Source: Cupriavidus oxalaticus
GTDB taxonomy: Bacteria > Pseudomonadota > Gammaproteobacteria > Burkholderiales > Burkholderiaceae
Direction of reading: 5' to 3'
Assembly (NCBI RefSeq): GCF_004768545.1
Contig: NZ_CP038634.1
Coordinates: 186,001 to 250,000, forward strand
DNA length: 64,000 bases
In this document: positions 27,158-35,380 of the stretch, in pieces
Layout: each line of letters opens with the position of its first letter
Position numbering within the stretch: the first letter of the stretch is position 1
The notes under the pieces: model-generated
The model's database searches: none
Told to the model about the DNA's origin: nothing
The model's input: the letters and a program-made list of their open reading frames with translations, nothing else
Position numbers and translations under genes: made by a program

Positions 27158-28690
27158 ATGCCCCCGGACCGAGCCAACCCGCAACGGATCAGCGATATCC
27201 CCCGCCACTGGGCCGCCGAGGCCCCAGACCGCGCGGCCGTTTTCGAGGACGGCCGCATCGTGACCTTCGCGCGGCTGTGGCAGGGCATCGAGGCTGCACA
27301 AGGCTACCTGCAGGCGCAAGGCGTCGGCACCGGCGACCGGGTGCTGGTCGTGGCGGAGAACTGCCTGGCCGTGATCACGCTGGTGTTCGCGCTGTCCGAA
27401 CTGGGCGCATGGCCGGTGGTGGTCAACGCGCGCCTGTCGGAGCGCGAGATCGAGGAGATCCGCTCGCACTGCCAGCCCCGGCTGATGCTCTTTACCCACG
27501 GTGCCTCGCCCGACGCGCTGCGGCACGGCGTGCGCCACCGTGCCCGCGAAATCGCGCCGGCCGGACTCGGCCCGCTGATGGCCAGCGCCGCCGACAGCGC
27601 CAGCGAACGCGAGCCCGAAGCCGTGGCACGCGAGGTCGCCGTGCTGATCTACACCTCCGGCACCACCGGGCAGCCCAAGGGCGTGATGGTGACGCACCGC
27701 GGCCTGCTGCACTTTGCCCGTGTCACGGTGGAATCGCGCCGCATGCAGCCGGATGACTGCGCCTATGCGGTCATGCCGATGTCGCATGTGTTCGGACTGG
27801 GCACGCTGCTGGTGTCGACCTTCCAGGCCGGCGCCAGCCTGTACCTGAGCGCGCGCTTCAACGCGGCGGACGTCATCGCGGCAATCCGGCAAGGGGCGAT
27901 CACGCTGCTGCAGGGCGTGCCGACCATGTTCGGCCGCATCCTCGCGCATGTGCGTGCGAGCGGCATGCCGCTGGCGCCCTCACCCAGGCTGCGCTACCTG
28001 TACACCGGCGGCGGACCGCTCGACCCGACGCTCAAGCAGGAAGTCGAAGCGATGTTCGGCCAGCCGCTGCACCATGGCTACGGCATGACCGAGTACGCGG
28101 GCTCGCTGTTCGTCACGCGCGTGGACCGCCCGCGCGGCGATTGCTCGGCGGGTGAGATCGTGGAAGGCGCCGAACTGCGGGTGGTCGGCCCCGACGGCCA
28201 GCCCGTGCCGGCCGGCGAGCCCGGCGAGCTGTGGGTCAGGGGCCCCGGTGTCATGCGCGGCTACTACCGCGCACCGGCGCTGACCGCCGAGGCGCTGCGC
28301 CCCGGCGGCTGGCTCAACACCGGCGACCTGGGCCGGCTGGGGCCCGACGGCGCGCTGTTCATCGTGGGCCGGACCAAGGACCTGATCATCCACTCTGGCT
28401 TCAACGTCTATCCGATCGAGGTCGAATCGGTGATCAACACGCATCCGTCGGTGCGCGTGTCGGCGGTGGTCGGCCAGCCGGCCGCGGACGGCAACGAGCA
28501 GGTGATTGCCTTTGTCGAGATCAAGGACGGCGAGAAGTTCGATGCGCAGGCGCTGCACGACTACCTAGTCGACCGCCTGTCGCCGTACAAGCGCCCGGAA
28601 AAGATCCTGCGCGTCGCCAGCATCCCGACCACGGCCAGCGGCAAGCTGCTCAAGCACCAGCTCAAGCAGATGGTTTCGCAGCAGAATTAG
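27158..28690 (+). CDS. AMP-forming acyl-CoA synthetase (AMP-binding enzyme)
   Basis: A 510-residue adenylate-forming ligase. The phosphate loop is IYTSGTTGQPKGVMVTH; further motifs are MPMSHVFGLGTLL, LYTGGGPLDPTLKQ, HHGYGMTEYAG, GWLNTGDLGRLGPDGALFIVGR and, at the C-terminus, PTTASGKLLKHQLK with the catalytic lysine. It would activate a fatty or aromatic acid for the cluster. The ATG at 27158 begins the typical N-terminus (RISDIPRHWAAEAPDRAAV), with AAGGA 11 bp upstream. Last gene of the rightward cluster, convergent with a LysR gene 39 bp away. Confidence 0.9.
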   Translation: MPPDRANPQRISDIPRHWAAEAPDRAAVFEDGRIVTFARLWQGIEAAQGYLQAQGVGTGDRVLVVAENCLAVITLVFALSELGAWPVVVNARLSEREIEEIRSHCQPRLMLFTHGASPDALRHGVRHRAREIAPAGLGPLMASAADSASEREPEAVAREVAVLIYTSGTTGQPKGVMVTHRGLLHFARVTVESRRMQPDDCAYAVMPMSHVFGLGTLLVSTFQAGASLYLSARFNAADVIAAIRQGAITLLQGVPTMFGRILAHVRASGMPLAPSPRLRYLYTGGGPLDPTLKQEVEAMFGQPLHHGYGMTEYAGSLFVTRVDRPRGDCSAGEIVEGAELRVVGPDGQPVPAGEPGELWVRGPGVMRGYYRAPALTAEALRPGGWLNTGDLGRLGPDGALFIVGRTKDLIIHSGFNVYPIEVESVINTHPSVRVSAVVGQPAADGNEQVIAFVEIKDGEKFDAQALHDYLVDRLSPYKRPEKILRVASIPTTASGKLLKHQLKQMVSQQN

Positions 28691-28729
28691 CGGTGGCGAT
28701 AACGGTGGCGATAGCGGCAGCGGCGGCGC

Positions 28730-29632
28730 TCAGTCCTGCCGCCCGAGTCCGTCCTCGACGAGCAGGTCGACCAGCTTGCGCGCGAACAGCGGCAATGCGC
28801 CCACATCCGCCACGCACACCTGCAGCTTGCGCTCGGCCCATTCGTCGTTGAGCTGGACGATGCGCAGCGCCATCGTGCCGGCGTGCCGCGCAGCCGTGCT
28901 CTCGGGCAGCACGCCGACGCCGACATTGGCCTCGATCATGCGGCAGGCGGTCTCGAAGTTGCTGACCTGGACGCGCCAGCGCAGCTCGCGCTGCAGGTCG
29001 GCCGCGGCGCGCTTGAGGAAGTTGTGGATGGCGCTGGCTTCCGGCAGGCCGATAAAGTCGTAGTCGAGCGTATCGATGAAATCCACGGTGTCGCGCTCGG
29101 CCAGCGGATGGCTCAGTGCGGTCGCAAGCACGAGCCGGTCGCGCCGGTAGGGCATGACCTCCAGCCCTTCGGTGCGCACATTGCCCGCGATGATGCCGAT
29201 ATCGACCATCCCCTCCTGCACCGCACGCACGATGTCCGGGCTGAGCCGCTCCTGCATGTCGATGGTGACGTCGGGATTGCTGACCAGGTAGGTGCGCAGC
29301 ACCGCGGGCAGGAACTCGCTCATCGCCGTGGTGTTGGCAAAGACGCGCACATGGCCCTTCACGCCGGCCACGTATTCCTGCAGATCGCCGCTGAGCTGCT
29401 CCAGCTGGCGGATCACGCGGCGCGCGTGCGCCAGCAGGGTCTCGCCGGCACCGGTGACCTTCACGCCCTGGCTGCTGCGGCTCAGCAGCTTGACGCCGAC
29501 ATACTCTTCCAGGTTCTTGATGCGGGTACTGGCCGCGGCCAGCGACAGGTGGGAACGCTGCGCGCCGCCGGTCAGGCTCTGGGCCTCGGCAATATGCGTG
29601 AACAGTTTCAGATCGACCAGATCAAAGCGCAT
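28730..29632 (-). CDS. LysR family transcriptional regulator
   Basis: A 300-residue LysR-type regulator. The N-terminal winged helix-turn-helix (DLKLFTHIAEAQSLTGGAQRSHLSLAAASTRIKNLEEYVGVKLL) is followed by the periplasmic-binding-like effector domain (GHVRVFANTTAMSEFLPAVLRTYL, DIGIIAGNVRTEGLEVMPYRRDRLVL, ANVGVGVLPESTA). It ends convergent with the acyl-CoA ligase gene and could regulate that cluster, but LysR targets are usually divergent, and upstream of it (29633-29851) there is only non-coding DNA. Confidence 0.92.
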   Translation of the reverse strand: MRFDLVDLKLFTHIAEAQSLTGGAQRSHLSLAAASTRIKNLEEYVGVKLLSRSSQGVKVTGAGETLLAHARRVIRQLEQLSGDLQEYVAGVKGHVRVFANTTAMSEFLPAVLRTYLVSNPDVTIDMQERLSPDIVRAVQEGMVDIGIIAGNVRTEGLEVMPYRRDRLVLATALSHPLAERDTVDFIDTLDYDFIGLPEASAIHNFLKRAAADLQRELRWRVQVSNFETACRMIEANVGVGVLPESTAARHAGTMALRIVQLNDEWAERKLQVCVADVGALPLFARKLVDLLVEDGLGRQD

Positions 29633-29851
29633 TACGTCGTTCCCTAGCGTGGTACGGGATTATCGCGCAAAGGCGGCGCCCGTACACGACGCCGGTGCGA
29701 ATGCCGCACCGCCGGGGCGAATATCGCCCAGCGTTGGCGCCTTGTCCGCAAGACAGGCAAAGGTTAGCCAATAGTGCCAGGAAGCCGCGCGGGGCTGGAA
29801 GGCAGATGCGCTTGGGTGCCGGGCGGCAGCGAAACGAACGCGTCGTTCGGC

Positions 29852-30448
29852 TCAGGCTACCGAACGGTGCCGTTCCGGGGCGTGATGCAGCGCGAGACGG
29901 CGCGCTGCATCCATGGACAGGCCAAAGCGGTCATAGAAGGCGCAGTCGAGGTCGCTATTGGCGGGCCAGCCCGCAAAGCGCGCCAGGTCGGCCGTCGCCA
30001 CGTGCCCCGACATGGCTTCGAACAGCACGCGCATGAGCCGCTGCGTCCGGCACAGGTCGGTCAGTGCCGTGCCCTGCGCAAACAACGTGCGGCGCACCCG
30101 TGCTGCGGAAATGTCGAGCCGTTCGGCGATGAATGCGGCGCTCCAGGCGTATTGCGGCTGCAGGAAAACCCGCTTGGAGACTCGGTGATGCAGCGCCGCC
30201 TGTGCCGCCGCCGGCACCACGCCATGCAGTTCGAGATGGCATGCCGCGGGCTGGGCGCCGCTGCCGTCCAGATGCAGATCGATGGCTTCGAACGGCGCGA
30301 CCGCCATCTCCTGGCCGGCCACCAGCAGCCGATCGAAGCCGCGCCGCCTGACCACCACCCTGCCTTGCGTGACCGCGACCGACAGCGGAAATGCCAGCAG
30401 CAGCCGCTGCAGGCTGATATGCATGGGGGACTGCAAATGGACGCGCAT
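29852..30448 (-). CDS. AraC-type helix-turn-helix protein, short
   Basis: A 198-residue protein. The C-terminal half resembles an AraC DNA-binding domain (SAAFIAERLDISAARVRRTLFAQGTALTDLCRTQRLMRVLFEAM, then VATADLARFAGWPANSDLDCAFYDRFGLSMDAARR). The N-terminal half looks like a short cupin strand series (AVTQGRVVVRRRGFDRLLVAGQEMAVAPFEAIDL). At under 200 residues it is shorter than most AraC proteins but close to GadX/AppY-type members. Its targets are unknown. The 203 bp upstream hold no gene. Confidence 0.65.
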   Translation of the reverse strand: MRVHLQSPMHISLQRLLLAFPLSVAVTQGRVVVRRRGFDRLLVAGQEMAVAPFEAIDLHLDGSGAQPAACHLELHGVVPAAAQAALHHRVSKRVFLQPQYAWSAAFIAERLDISAARVRRTLFAQGTALTDLCRTQRLMRVLFEAMSGHVATADLARFAGWPANSDLDCAFYDRFGLSMDAARRLALHHAPERHRSVA

Positions 30449-30651
30449 GGTGGCTCGGAAAGCGGTCTGTAACGATGACTATCATCGCCGCCCGCGAGAA
30501 TTCCTGCCTCTGCAATTTCCGAACACCCCATTCGCCGCCACCACATGGGCTCGCTCGCACAGGCTGCCGGGACCGCGGGACTGCCCGCGGAGCCCGGTGA
30601 CGCAAGCACTCAGGATGCGGCCGCCATGCCGCCATGCCGCCGCTTGCGCGG

Positions 30652-30869
30652 TCAGGCAGGGAAACGGCTGCCATCGGTGGCGGCATAGTACTTGCCGACC
30701 GTGGGATTGTCGGCATCGCCAACGCTGACGACGTAGGCGCCGGGCTCCAGGTCCGTGACCGGCAGGCTCGCGACGCGCCCGGGCTGGTCTTGCCCGGCGC
30801 ATCGTCGCCACCGCAGCCGGCAAGTGTCAGCAGTGCCAACAGGGGGAAAGCTGAAATAAGGCGTTTCAT
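30652..30869 (-). pseudogene. Small lipoprotein gene with an apparent frameshift
   Basis: The ATG at 30869 opens MKRLISAFPLLALLTLAGC, a textbook lipoprotein signal with lipobox LAGC, then GGDDAPGKTSPG. From there the sensible sequence continues only in another frame: RVASLPVTDLEPGAYVVSVG and DADNPTVGKYYAATDGSRFP to a TGA at 30654-30652. The switch lies in the G/C run near 30780. Either the gene is broken by a 1-bp indel or the base run is misread; the repaired protein would have about 72 residues. Family not recognised. Confidence 0.6.
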
Positions 30870-30880
30870 CGCGGCACGCC

Positions 30881-31081
30881 TCACTGGCCAAACAGTTCAC
30901 CGAGACGCAGGCGCAGCCATTGCTGGCCCGCCGTGCGCTGGTCGAAGCCAACCTGCATGGCCGTCACGGCCACCTTGGTCTTGTAGACCACCGATTCATC
31001 TTCGGCCTGCGCGGGCGTCGGCGTACCGCCGCCGGCGCCGATGCCCAGCCCGTACGGAACGCATCCTGTCCGATATTCTCG
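30881..31081 (-). pseudogene. Possible 3' remnant of a gene upstream of the lipoprotein
   Basis: The minus-strand frame ending at the TGA 30883-30881 reads AEDESVVYKTKVAVTAMQVG then FDQRTAGQQWLRLRLGELFG, which looks protein-like, and its stop is 11 bp before the lipoprotein ATG as in an operon. Upstream it is closed by a TGA at 31084-31082, and no start with a ribosome site is seen, so it may be the end of a gene truncated or frameshifted near 31040. No family is recognised. Confidence 0.35.
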
Positions 31082-31241
31082 TCAATTGAGCCGGTGCGCC
31101 CCGGACACGCCATGCGAGCCTGCGTTTCTGGCTGCCAGCGTGTGAAGGCCGGATTCTTCCCGATATCCGACGGTCCAACCGGAAGATCGCAGCCGCCGGT
31201 GCTGCGGACAGTTCGCATCAATTCCTGATAAGGACTTCCAG

Positions 31242-31664
31242 ATGAAGCCGAACAAAGCCTGTCCGATTGTCCTGAGACGCACGCCGAACGGCCTGGAGAT
31301 CCTGGCATTCGAGCATCCCCTCTCCGGACTCCAGATCATCAAGGGCAAGATCGAACCGGGTGAACCGCCGGCGGATGCCGCCGTGCGCGAGTTGCGCGAG
31401 GAGTCCGGCATTGCTGGCGTAGTGACGGCCGACCTGGGGTTGTGGGAATCCGGTCATGAAGAGCAGATATGGTCGCTGCACCTCTGCGAGCCATCGCAGC
31501 CGCTGCCGGACACCTGGGAGCACCTTACCGCCGATGATGACGGCCACGTGTTCAAATTCTTCTGGCATCCCCTGGGCGAGGCTCCATCCGATCGCTGGCA
31601 TTCGCTGTACAAGGATGCGCTGTCCACCATCGAAATGCGGCTGGCACGGATTGGAAAGTCCTAG
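31242..31664 (+). CDS. Nudix hydrolase
   Basis: A 140-residue Nudix protein with an intact Nudix box, GKIEPGEPPADAAVRELREE followed by SGI (G-x5-E-x7-REL-x-EE-x-G), which binds Mg2+ for hydrolysing nucleoside-diphosphate-linked substrates. The N-terminus (CPIVLRRTPNGLEILAFEHP) forms the first strand of the fold. AAGGA lies 7 bp before the ATG. Its stop overlaps the end of the convergent DUF3574 gene by 4 bp. The substrate cannot be told from sequence. Confidence 0.9.
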   Translation: MKPNKACPIVLRRTPNGLEILAFEHPLSGLQIIKGKIEPGEPPADAAVRELREESGIAGVVTADLGLWESGHEEQIWSLHLCEPSQPLPDTWEHLTADDDGHVFKFFWHPLGEAPSDRWHSLYKDALSTIEMRLARIGKS

Positions 31665-32110
31665 AACGACATACAGGCGTTGCTGCGCACCCTGAGCATC
31701 GCTTCCTGCCGGAAGCGGGCCTTGTACTCGCTGGCGATGGCACGTACCGCCGCCTCGCTGCGTTCGTCGGGGGCATGCGCCAGGCTGAGCACGCGTGTCG
31801 CCTCGCTGACGGCCTTGCCATCCGCGCCGCGCCATTGGCCGGAAGCCGGCCAGACCGTAAAGCCGTCCGGGAAGCGCGGTGCCACGGAGCCTTGCACAAA
31901 GGCATCCCATTCTGCCTCGGACACCGTGCCGCCGGGCTTTGCCATGCCGAAGTAGATCAGTTCGCCGATGGCCGCCTGTTCTCCGGCCGCGCATGGCGCA
32001 GCCGGTATGGCAGCGCAACCCGAAAGCGCGAATGCCAGCGCCAGCGCGATGGCAGGGGCGATCGCGATGGCATTCCCGGCACGAGACGAAGGCGAGCACC
32101 GAATCCGCAT
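31661..32110 (-). CDS. DUF3574-type lipoprotein
   Basis: A 149-residue secreted protein with a signal AIAPAIALALAFALSGC ending in a lipobox (lipidated Cys32). The mature part carries ELIYFGMAKPGGTVSEAEWD and APRFPDGFTVWPASGQWRG, matching my recollection of the DUF3574 pattern. The function is unknown. It is convergent with the Nudix gene and lies 82 bp downstream of the epoxide-hydrolase-like gene on the same strand. Confidence 0.7.
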   Translation of the reverse strand: MRIRCSPSSRAGNAIAIAPAIALALAFALSGCAAIPAAPCAAGEQAAIGELIYFGMAKPGGTVSEAEWDAFVQGSVAPRFPDGFTVWPASGQWRGADGKAVSEATRVLSLAHAPDERSEAAVRAIASEYKARFRQEAMLRVRSNACMSF

Positions 32111-32192
32111 CCGTGCAGATTAGTGCAGCGACCGGCCCGCGTAAACGGTAAGGGATGCCGGAGCCGCGAACGTTCCGGCCTCCCCTCGGGCA

Positions 32193-33245
32193 TCAGCGGC
32201 TGTCGGCGTCCAGTACCGCCTGCGCAAACGCCACCGGCGCCTCTTGCGGCGGGTTGTGGCCGATCTTGCCGCCCAGCTGGCGGTGCTCATAACGCCCGGT
32301 GAACTTGTTCGCATACGAACTGGGCGCCGGGTGCGGCGCGCCGTTCGCGTCGGCTTCCATGGTGATGGTGGGCACGCTGATCGCAGGCGCCGTGGCAAGG
32401 CGTTTCTCGAACTCGTCGAAGTGCGACTCGCCGGCCGCAAGGCCCTGTCGCCAGCGGTAGTTGTGGATGGTGATCGCCACGTGGTCGGGATTGTCGAGCG
32501 CCACGGCGCTGCGATGGAAGGTGGCATCGTCGAACTCCCACTTCGGCGACGCCAGTTTCCAGATCAGTTTGGCAAACTGGTGCGTGTATTGCTGGTAGCC
32601 AGCCTGGCCACGGTCGGTAGCGAAATAGAACTGGTACCACCATTGCAGTTCTGCCTCGGGCGGCAGCGGCTTCTTGCCGGCGGCCTGGTTGCCGATCAGG
32701 TAGCCACTGACCGAGACCAGTGCACGGCAGCGGTCCGGCCACAGCGCGGCCATGATGGCGGCGGTGCGCGCACCCCAGTCGAAGCCGGCGACCACGGCGG
32801 TCGGGATGCGCAGCGCATCCATCAGCGCGATCATGTCGGCGGCGATGGCCGAGGGCTGTCCGTTGCGCATCGTGCCGGACGACAGGAAGGTCGTCGAACC
32901 GAAGCCGCGCAGGTAGGGAACGATCACGCGATAGCCGCGTGCCGCCAGCAACGGCGCTACGTCGACGAAGCTGTGGATGTCATACGGCCAGCCGTGCAGC
33001 AGCAGCGCGACCGGGCCGTCGGCCGGCCCGGCTTCGGCATAGCCGACGTTGAGCACGCCGGCATTGACCTGGCGGAGCGCGGCGAACTTCGTATGGGTGC
33101 CTGGCGTGGTCGACGGCAACGGCGCGGTCTTGGGCAGGCCGGCTTCGGGACGGGCGGCTTGTGCCAGGCCGGCGTGCGCGGCGGCCAGCGTCAGCGCGGC
33201 AGCGCCGAGAAAGCCGCGGCGCGGCAGGTCGATGGTGTTTGACAT
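32193..33245 (-). CDS. Secreted alpha/beta hydrolase, epoxide-hydrolase/dehalogenase-like
   Basis: A 350-residue alpha/beta hydrolase. The N-terminus has a twin-arginine-like signal (PRRGFLGAAALTLAAAHAGLAQA), pointing to periplasmic export after folding. The fold shows LLLHGWPYDIHSF (HGxP oxyanion motif), VPYLRGFGSTTF and the nucleophile elbow AGFDWGARTAA, where aspartate replaces serine as in epoxide hydrolases and haloalkane dehalogenases. The catalytic histidine is probably in KIGHNPPQEAP. A symmetrical cluster of GTATC/GATAC half-sites lies 80-130 bp upstream, so the gene is probably regulated by a dimeric repressor that is not encoded next to it. Confidence 0.85.
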   Translation of the reverse strand: MSNTIDLPRRGFLGAAALTLAAAHAGLAQAARPEAGLPKTAPLPSTTPGTHTKFAALRQVNAGVLNVGYAEAGPADGPVALLLHGWPYDIHSFVDVAPLLAARGYRVIVPYLRGFGSTTFLSSGTMRNGQPSAIAADMIALMDALRIPTAVVAGFDWGARTAAIMAALWPDRCRALVSVSGYLIGNQAAGKKPLPPEAELQWWYQFYFATDRGQAGYQQYTHQFAKLIWKLASPKWEFDDATFHRSAVALDNPDHVAITIHNYRWRQGLAAGESHFDEFEKRLATAPAISVPTITMEADANGAPHPAPSSYANKFTGRYEHRQLGGKIGHNPPQEAPVAFAQAVLDADSR

Positions 33246-33325
33246 CTCTCTCTCCTATCTGGTGATCGAACCAGGCACGAGTCTAGGAGGCGCTGGCAAG
33301 CGCAATGTGTCGGGAATCCGGCGTC

Positions 33326-33372
33326 TTGTATCGCTGTGTATCCGGATGTGGATGCCAGATACGCCGATACAA
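33326..33372. promoter_or_regulatory. Nested inverted repeat, probable operator of the alpha/beta hydrolase gene
   Basis: The outer arms TTGTATCG (33326-33333) and CGATACAA (33365-33372) are perfect inverted repeats; inner half-sites GTATC (33338-33342) and GATAC (33358-33362) are nested inside with almost the same centre. Four half-sites placed symmetrically suggest binding of two dimers. The cognate regulator is not identifiable. Confidence 0.55.
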
Positions 33373-33400
33373 ATACGGGCCGGAAAATCAGCCAATCGGC

Positions 33401-35250
33401 ATAGGGGGCAGCCCATCGGGCTGCATCCCCTGCCACACCACCCGGCATGCGGGTCCGCACCGGGCGGTTCGAGAGGTTGAGGTCAGACGAGACGGGGCAG
33501 TCCCAGACTATCGAAGTAGGCAGTGGTCAGCACCCGATGAATCGCCGATAGGCTGTTGTGCCACCAGCGACGGCTTAACGCCGCCACCGACTGCGCCACC
33601 GGTAGTGAGGCCCCCAGGCGAAGCAGTTCGCGGTGGATAGTCTTGCCCCTGCGCCACTGTTTGAGCTGCAAGGCCCGAAGCCGCCGCCTTATCCAGCTGT
33701 CCAACTCACGCCAGATTCTGGAGGTCTGCGCCAGCCCGAAGTAGGCTTTCCAGCCCAGCAGGTAAGGGCGCAACTGATCGACTACGGCTTGGAGGCTGCG
33801 CCCACCATTGCGCCGCGTCAGTACCCTGACACGCTGTTTGAACGCCGCCATTGGCTTAGCAGCCACCACACGTTTGATCACACCGTCCCGGGCTTGCCAT
33901 AGGCCATACCCAAGGAACTTGCGACCAAATACCGGCGCCACGGCGCTTTTGGCTTCGTTAACTTTCAGCTTGAGGCGGTCATAGAGCCTTCGTAGCAGAG
34001 CCATCACCCGCTCGCCAGCGCGACGACTGCCAACGTAGACGTTGCAGTCATCGGCATACCGCGCGAAGCAGTGACCCCGCCACTCTAACTCCTTGTCCAC
34101 CTCATCTAGCAAGACGTTGGCCAGCAGCGGCGACAGGGGACCACCTTGCGGCGTTCCCTGATGCCGTTCCATGACCACCCCGCCATCCATGATTCCCGCG
34201 TTCAGGTAGGCTCGTATCAGCCGGATGATCCCGGCGTCGGCGATGCGTTGCCTTAGGCGGTCGATCAGAATGTCGTGGTTGACCCGGTCGAAGAACTTCT
34301 CCAAGTCCACGTCCACCACCACATGACGGCCCGACTGCACGAACGACTGAGCGGCTAACACCGCATCATGTGCCCGCCGTCCAGGCCGAAACCCGTAGCT
34401 ATGCTTGCTGAAGGTCGGGTCAAGCAGCGGTTGCAGGACTTGCAACAGCGCCTGCTGGATCAGCCGATCCGTCACCGTCGGGATGCCAAGCTCGCGCTCG
34501 CCACCTTCCGCCTTCGGGATCGTCACCCGTCGTACCGGACTGGGCCGGTACGTCCCCCGCAGCAGTTCCTCACGGATACGAGGCCACTCGGACGCCAGTT
34601 TGCGCGACGTCTGGTCAATGTCCAGCCCGTCCACACCCGCCGACCCCTTGTTCGCCCGCACCCGTTTGAACGCCTGCCGCAAGTTCTCGCGCGTCAGCGC
34701 CGCTTCCAGCAGCGCCGACCCTGTGCCGTCCGTTTCATGCCGCGGGATTTCGGCTTCGCCGCGACACACTCCATCCGGGGCTTCACCCCTTGCTTCGGTG
34801 TCCCGCCCCGCTCGCGCGGGCTTCTGGCGCCTGGCCTCCAACATCGTCATGGCTTCTGACACTTCCTCTCGTTCGGCCCTTCGCCAATAGCTCCAACCTT
34901 GCCGGTCTGTCCTCTGGCTACTACGGCCTCTGCTGACTCCTCACTCCGGCTCGACGCCGTTACCCTTTCGGGATCGAGGTGAGGTCTCCCCAGGTAAGAA
35001 CGCACTCCTTCATCGCACAGCCGCCACATTTACGCTGCCTCGCCTTGATCACAAGAGCTTCGCGGTTTCTCGCCCGCTCGCCCTGCTCAGCCGCGCCTTC
35101 TATGTGGTTCTTGTTCATCGGCTCACGATTTACGCTCCACGCTTCCTCCCCACGCTCGGTCGCCCTCACGCAGTTGCGCTTCGCTTCGTTCGCTGTGATC
35201 AGCTTACGGTGGGACTTGCACCCACAAGAGTGCGCCCATGCTGGGCGCAC
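33401..35250 (-). mobile_element. Group II intron, probable class IIC, with maturase
   Basis: On the minus strand the element starts GTGCGCCCAGCATGGGCGCA, matching the GUGYG 5' consensus, and runs 1850 nt. Downstream of the maturase gene lies a domain V-like hairpin (CCGCCCGGTGCGGACCCGCA then TGCCGGGTGG) and a domain VI-like hairpin ending CCCCTAT, taken as the 3' end at 33401. The 5' exon is the T-run of the ilvD terminator (GGAGCGGCCTTTTTT before the first G), the insertion target typical of class IIC introns. The 5' boundary is firm; the 3' boundary is good to a base or two. Confidence 0.85.
33483..34862 (-). CDS. ltrA: Group II intron reverse transcriptase/maturase
   Basis: A 459-residue intron-encoded protein. 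The reverse transcriptase domain shows RANKGSAGVDGLDIDQ, YRPSPVRRVTIPKAEGGERE, GIPTVTDRLIQQALLQVLQP, FSKHSYGFRPGRRAHDAV, VDVDLEKFFDRVNHDIL, GTPQGGPLSPLLANVLLDEV and the catalytic RYADDCNVYV. The C-terminal maturase domain (YLLGWKAYFGLAQTSRIWRELDSWIRRRLR) helps fold and splice the RNA. No HNH endonuclease domain follows, which fits class IIC. The frame is intact from a GTG at 34862 to the stop, so the intron may be active. Confidence 0.93.
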   Translation of the reverse strand: MSEAMTMLEARRQKPARAGRDTEARGEAPDGVCRGEAEIPRHETDGTGSALLEAALTRENLRQAFKRVRANKGSAGVDGLDIDQTSRKLASEWPRIREELLRGTYRPSPVRRVTIPKAEGGERELGIPTVTDRLIQQALLQVLQPLLDPTFSKHSYGFRPGRRAHDAVLAAQSFVQSGRHVVVDVDLEKFFDRVNHDILIDRLRQRIADAGIIRLIRAYLNAGIMDGGVVMERHQGTPQGGPLSPLLANVLLDEVDKELEWRGHCFARYADDCNVYVGSRRAGERVMALLRRLYDRLKLKVNEAKSAVAPVFGRKFLGYGLWQARDGVIKRVVAAKPMAAFKQRVRVLTRRNGGRSLQAVVDQLRPYLLGWKAYFGLAQTSRIWRELDSWIRRRLRALQLKQWRRGKTIHRELLRLGASLPVAQSVAALSRRWWHNSLSAIHRVLTTAYFDSLGLPRLV

Positions 35251-35276
35251 AAAAAAGGCCGCTCCGAGGAGCGGCC
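35251..35276 (-). terminator. ilvD terminator, target of the intron
   Basis: Read leftward, GGCCGCTCC and GGAGCGGCC pair around a tiny loop, followed by six T residues (35256-35251), after which the intron begins immediately. It lies about 105 bp past the ilvD stop. Confidence 0.85.
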
Positions 35277-35298
35277 CGAGTCTGGTGATATTCACCTC

Positions 35299-35367
35299 AG
35301 TCATTCCCGCGCAGGCGGGAATCCAGCGTCGTTGAAGTCACCGGGTTCCCGCCTGCGCGGGAACGAC
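35299..35367. repeat. Pair of inverted REP-like repeats
   Basis: TCATTCCCGCGCAGGCGGGA (from 35301) and, inverted, TTCCCGCCTGCGCGGGAACG (from 35346) are two copies of a palindromic unit TTCCCGC-GCAGGCGGGAA. They are arranged tail to tail between the ilvD stop and its terminator. Such units are scattered intergenic repeats in many proteobacteria and could form an extended hairpin in the ilvD mRNA tail. Confidence 0.75.
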
Positions 35368-35380
35368 AGTCAACCTGGCG

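Noticed and set aside
29955..30884. 309-codon minus-strand frame beginning with the lipoprotein signal
   Set aside because: After about 30 residues it becomes non-protein-like and overlaps the AraC-type gene; the lipoprotein continues in another frame instead.
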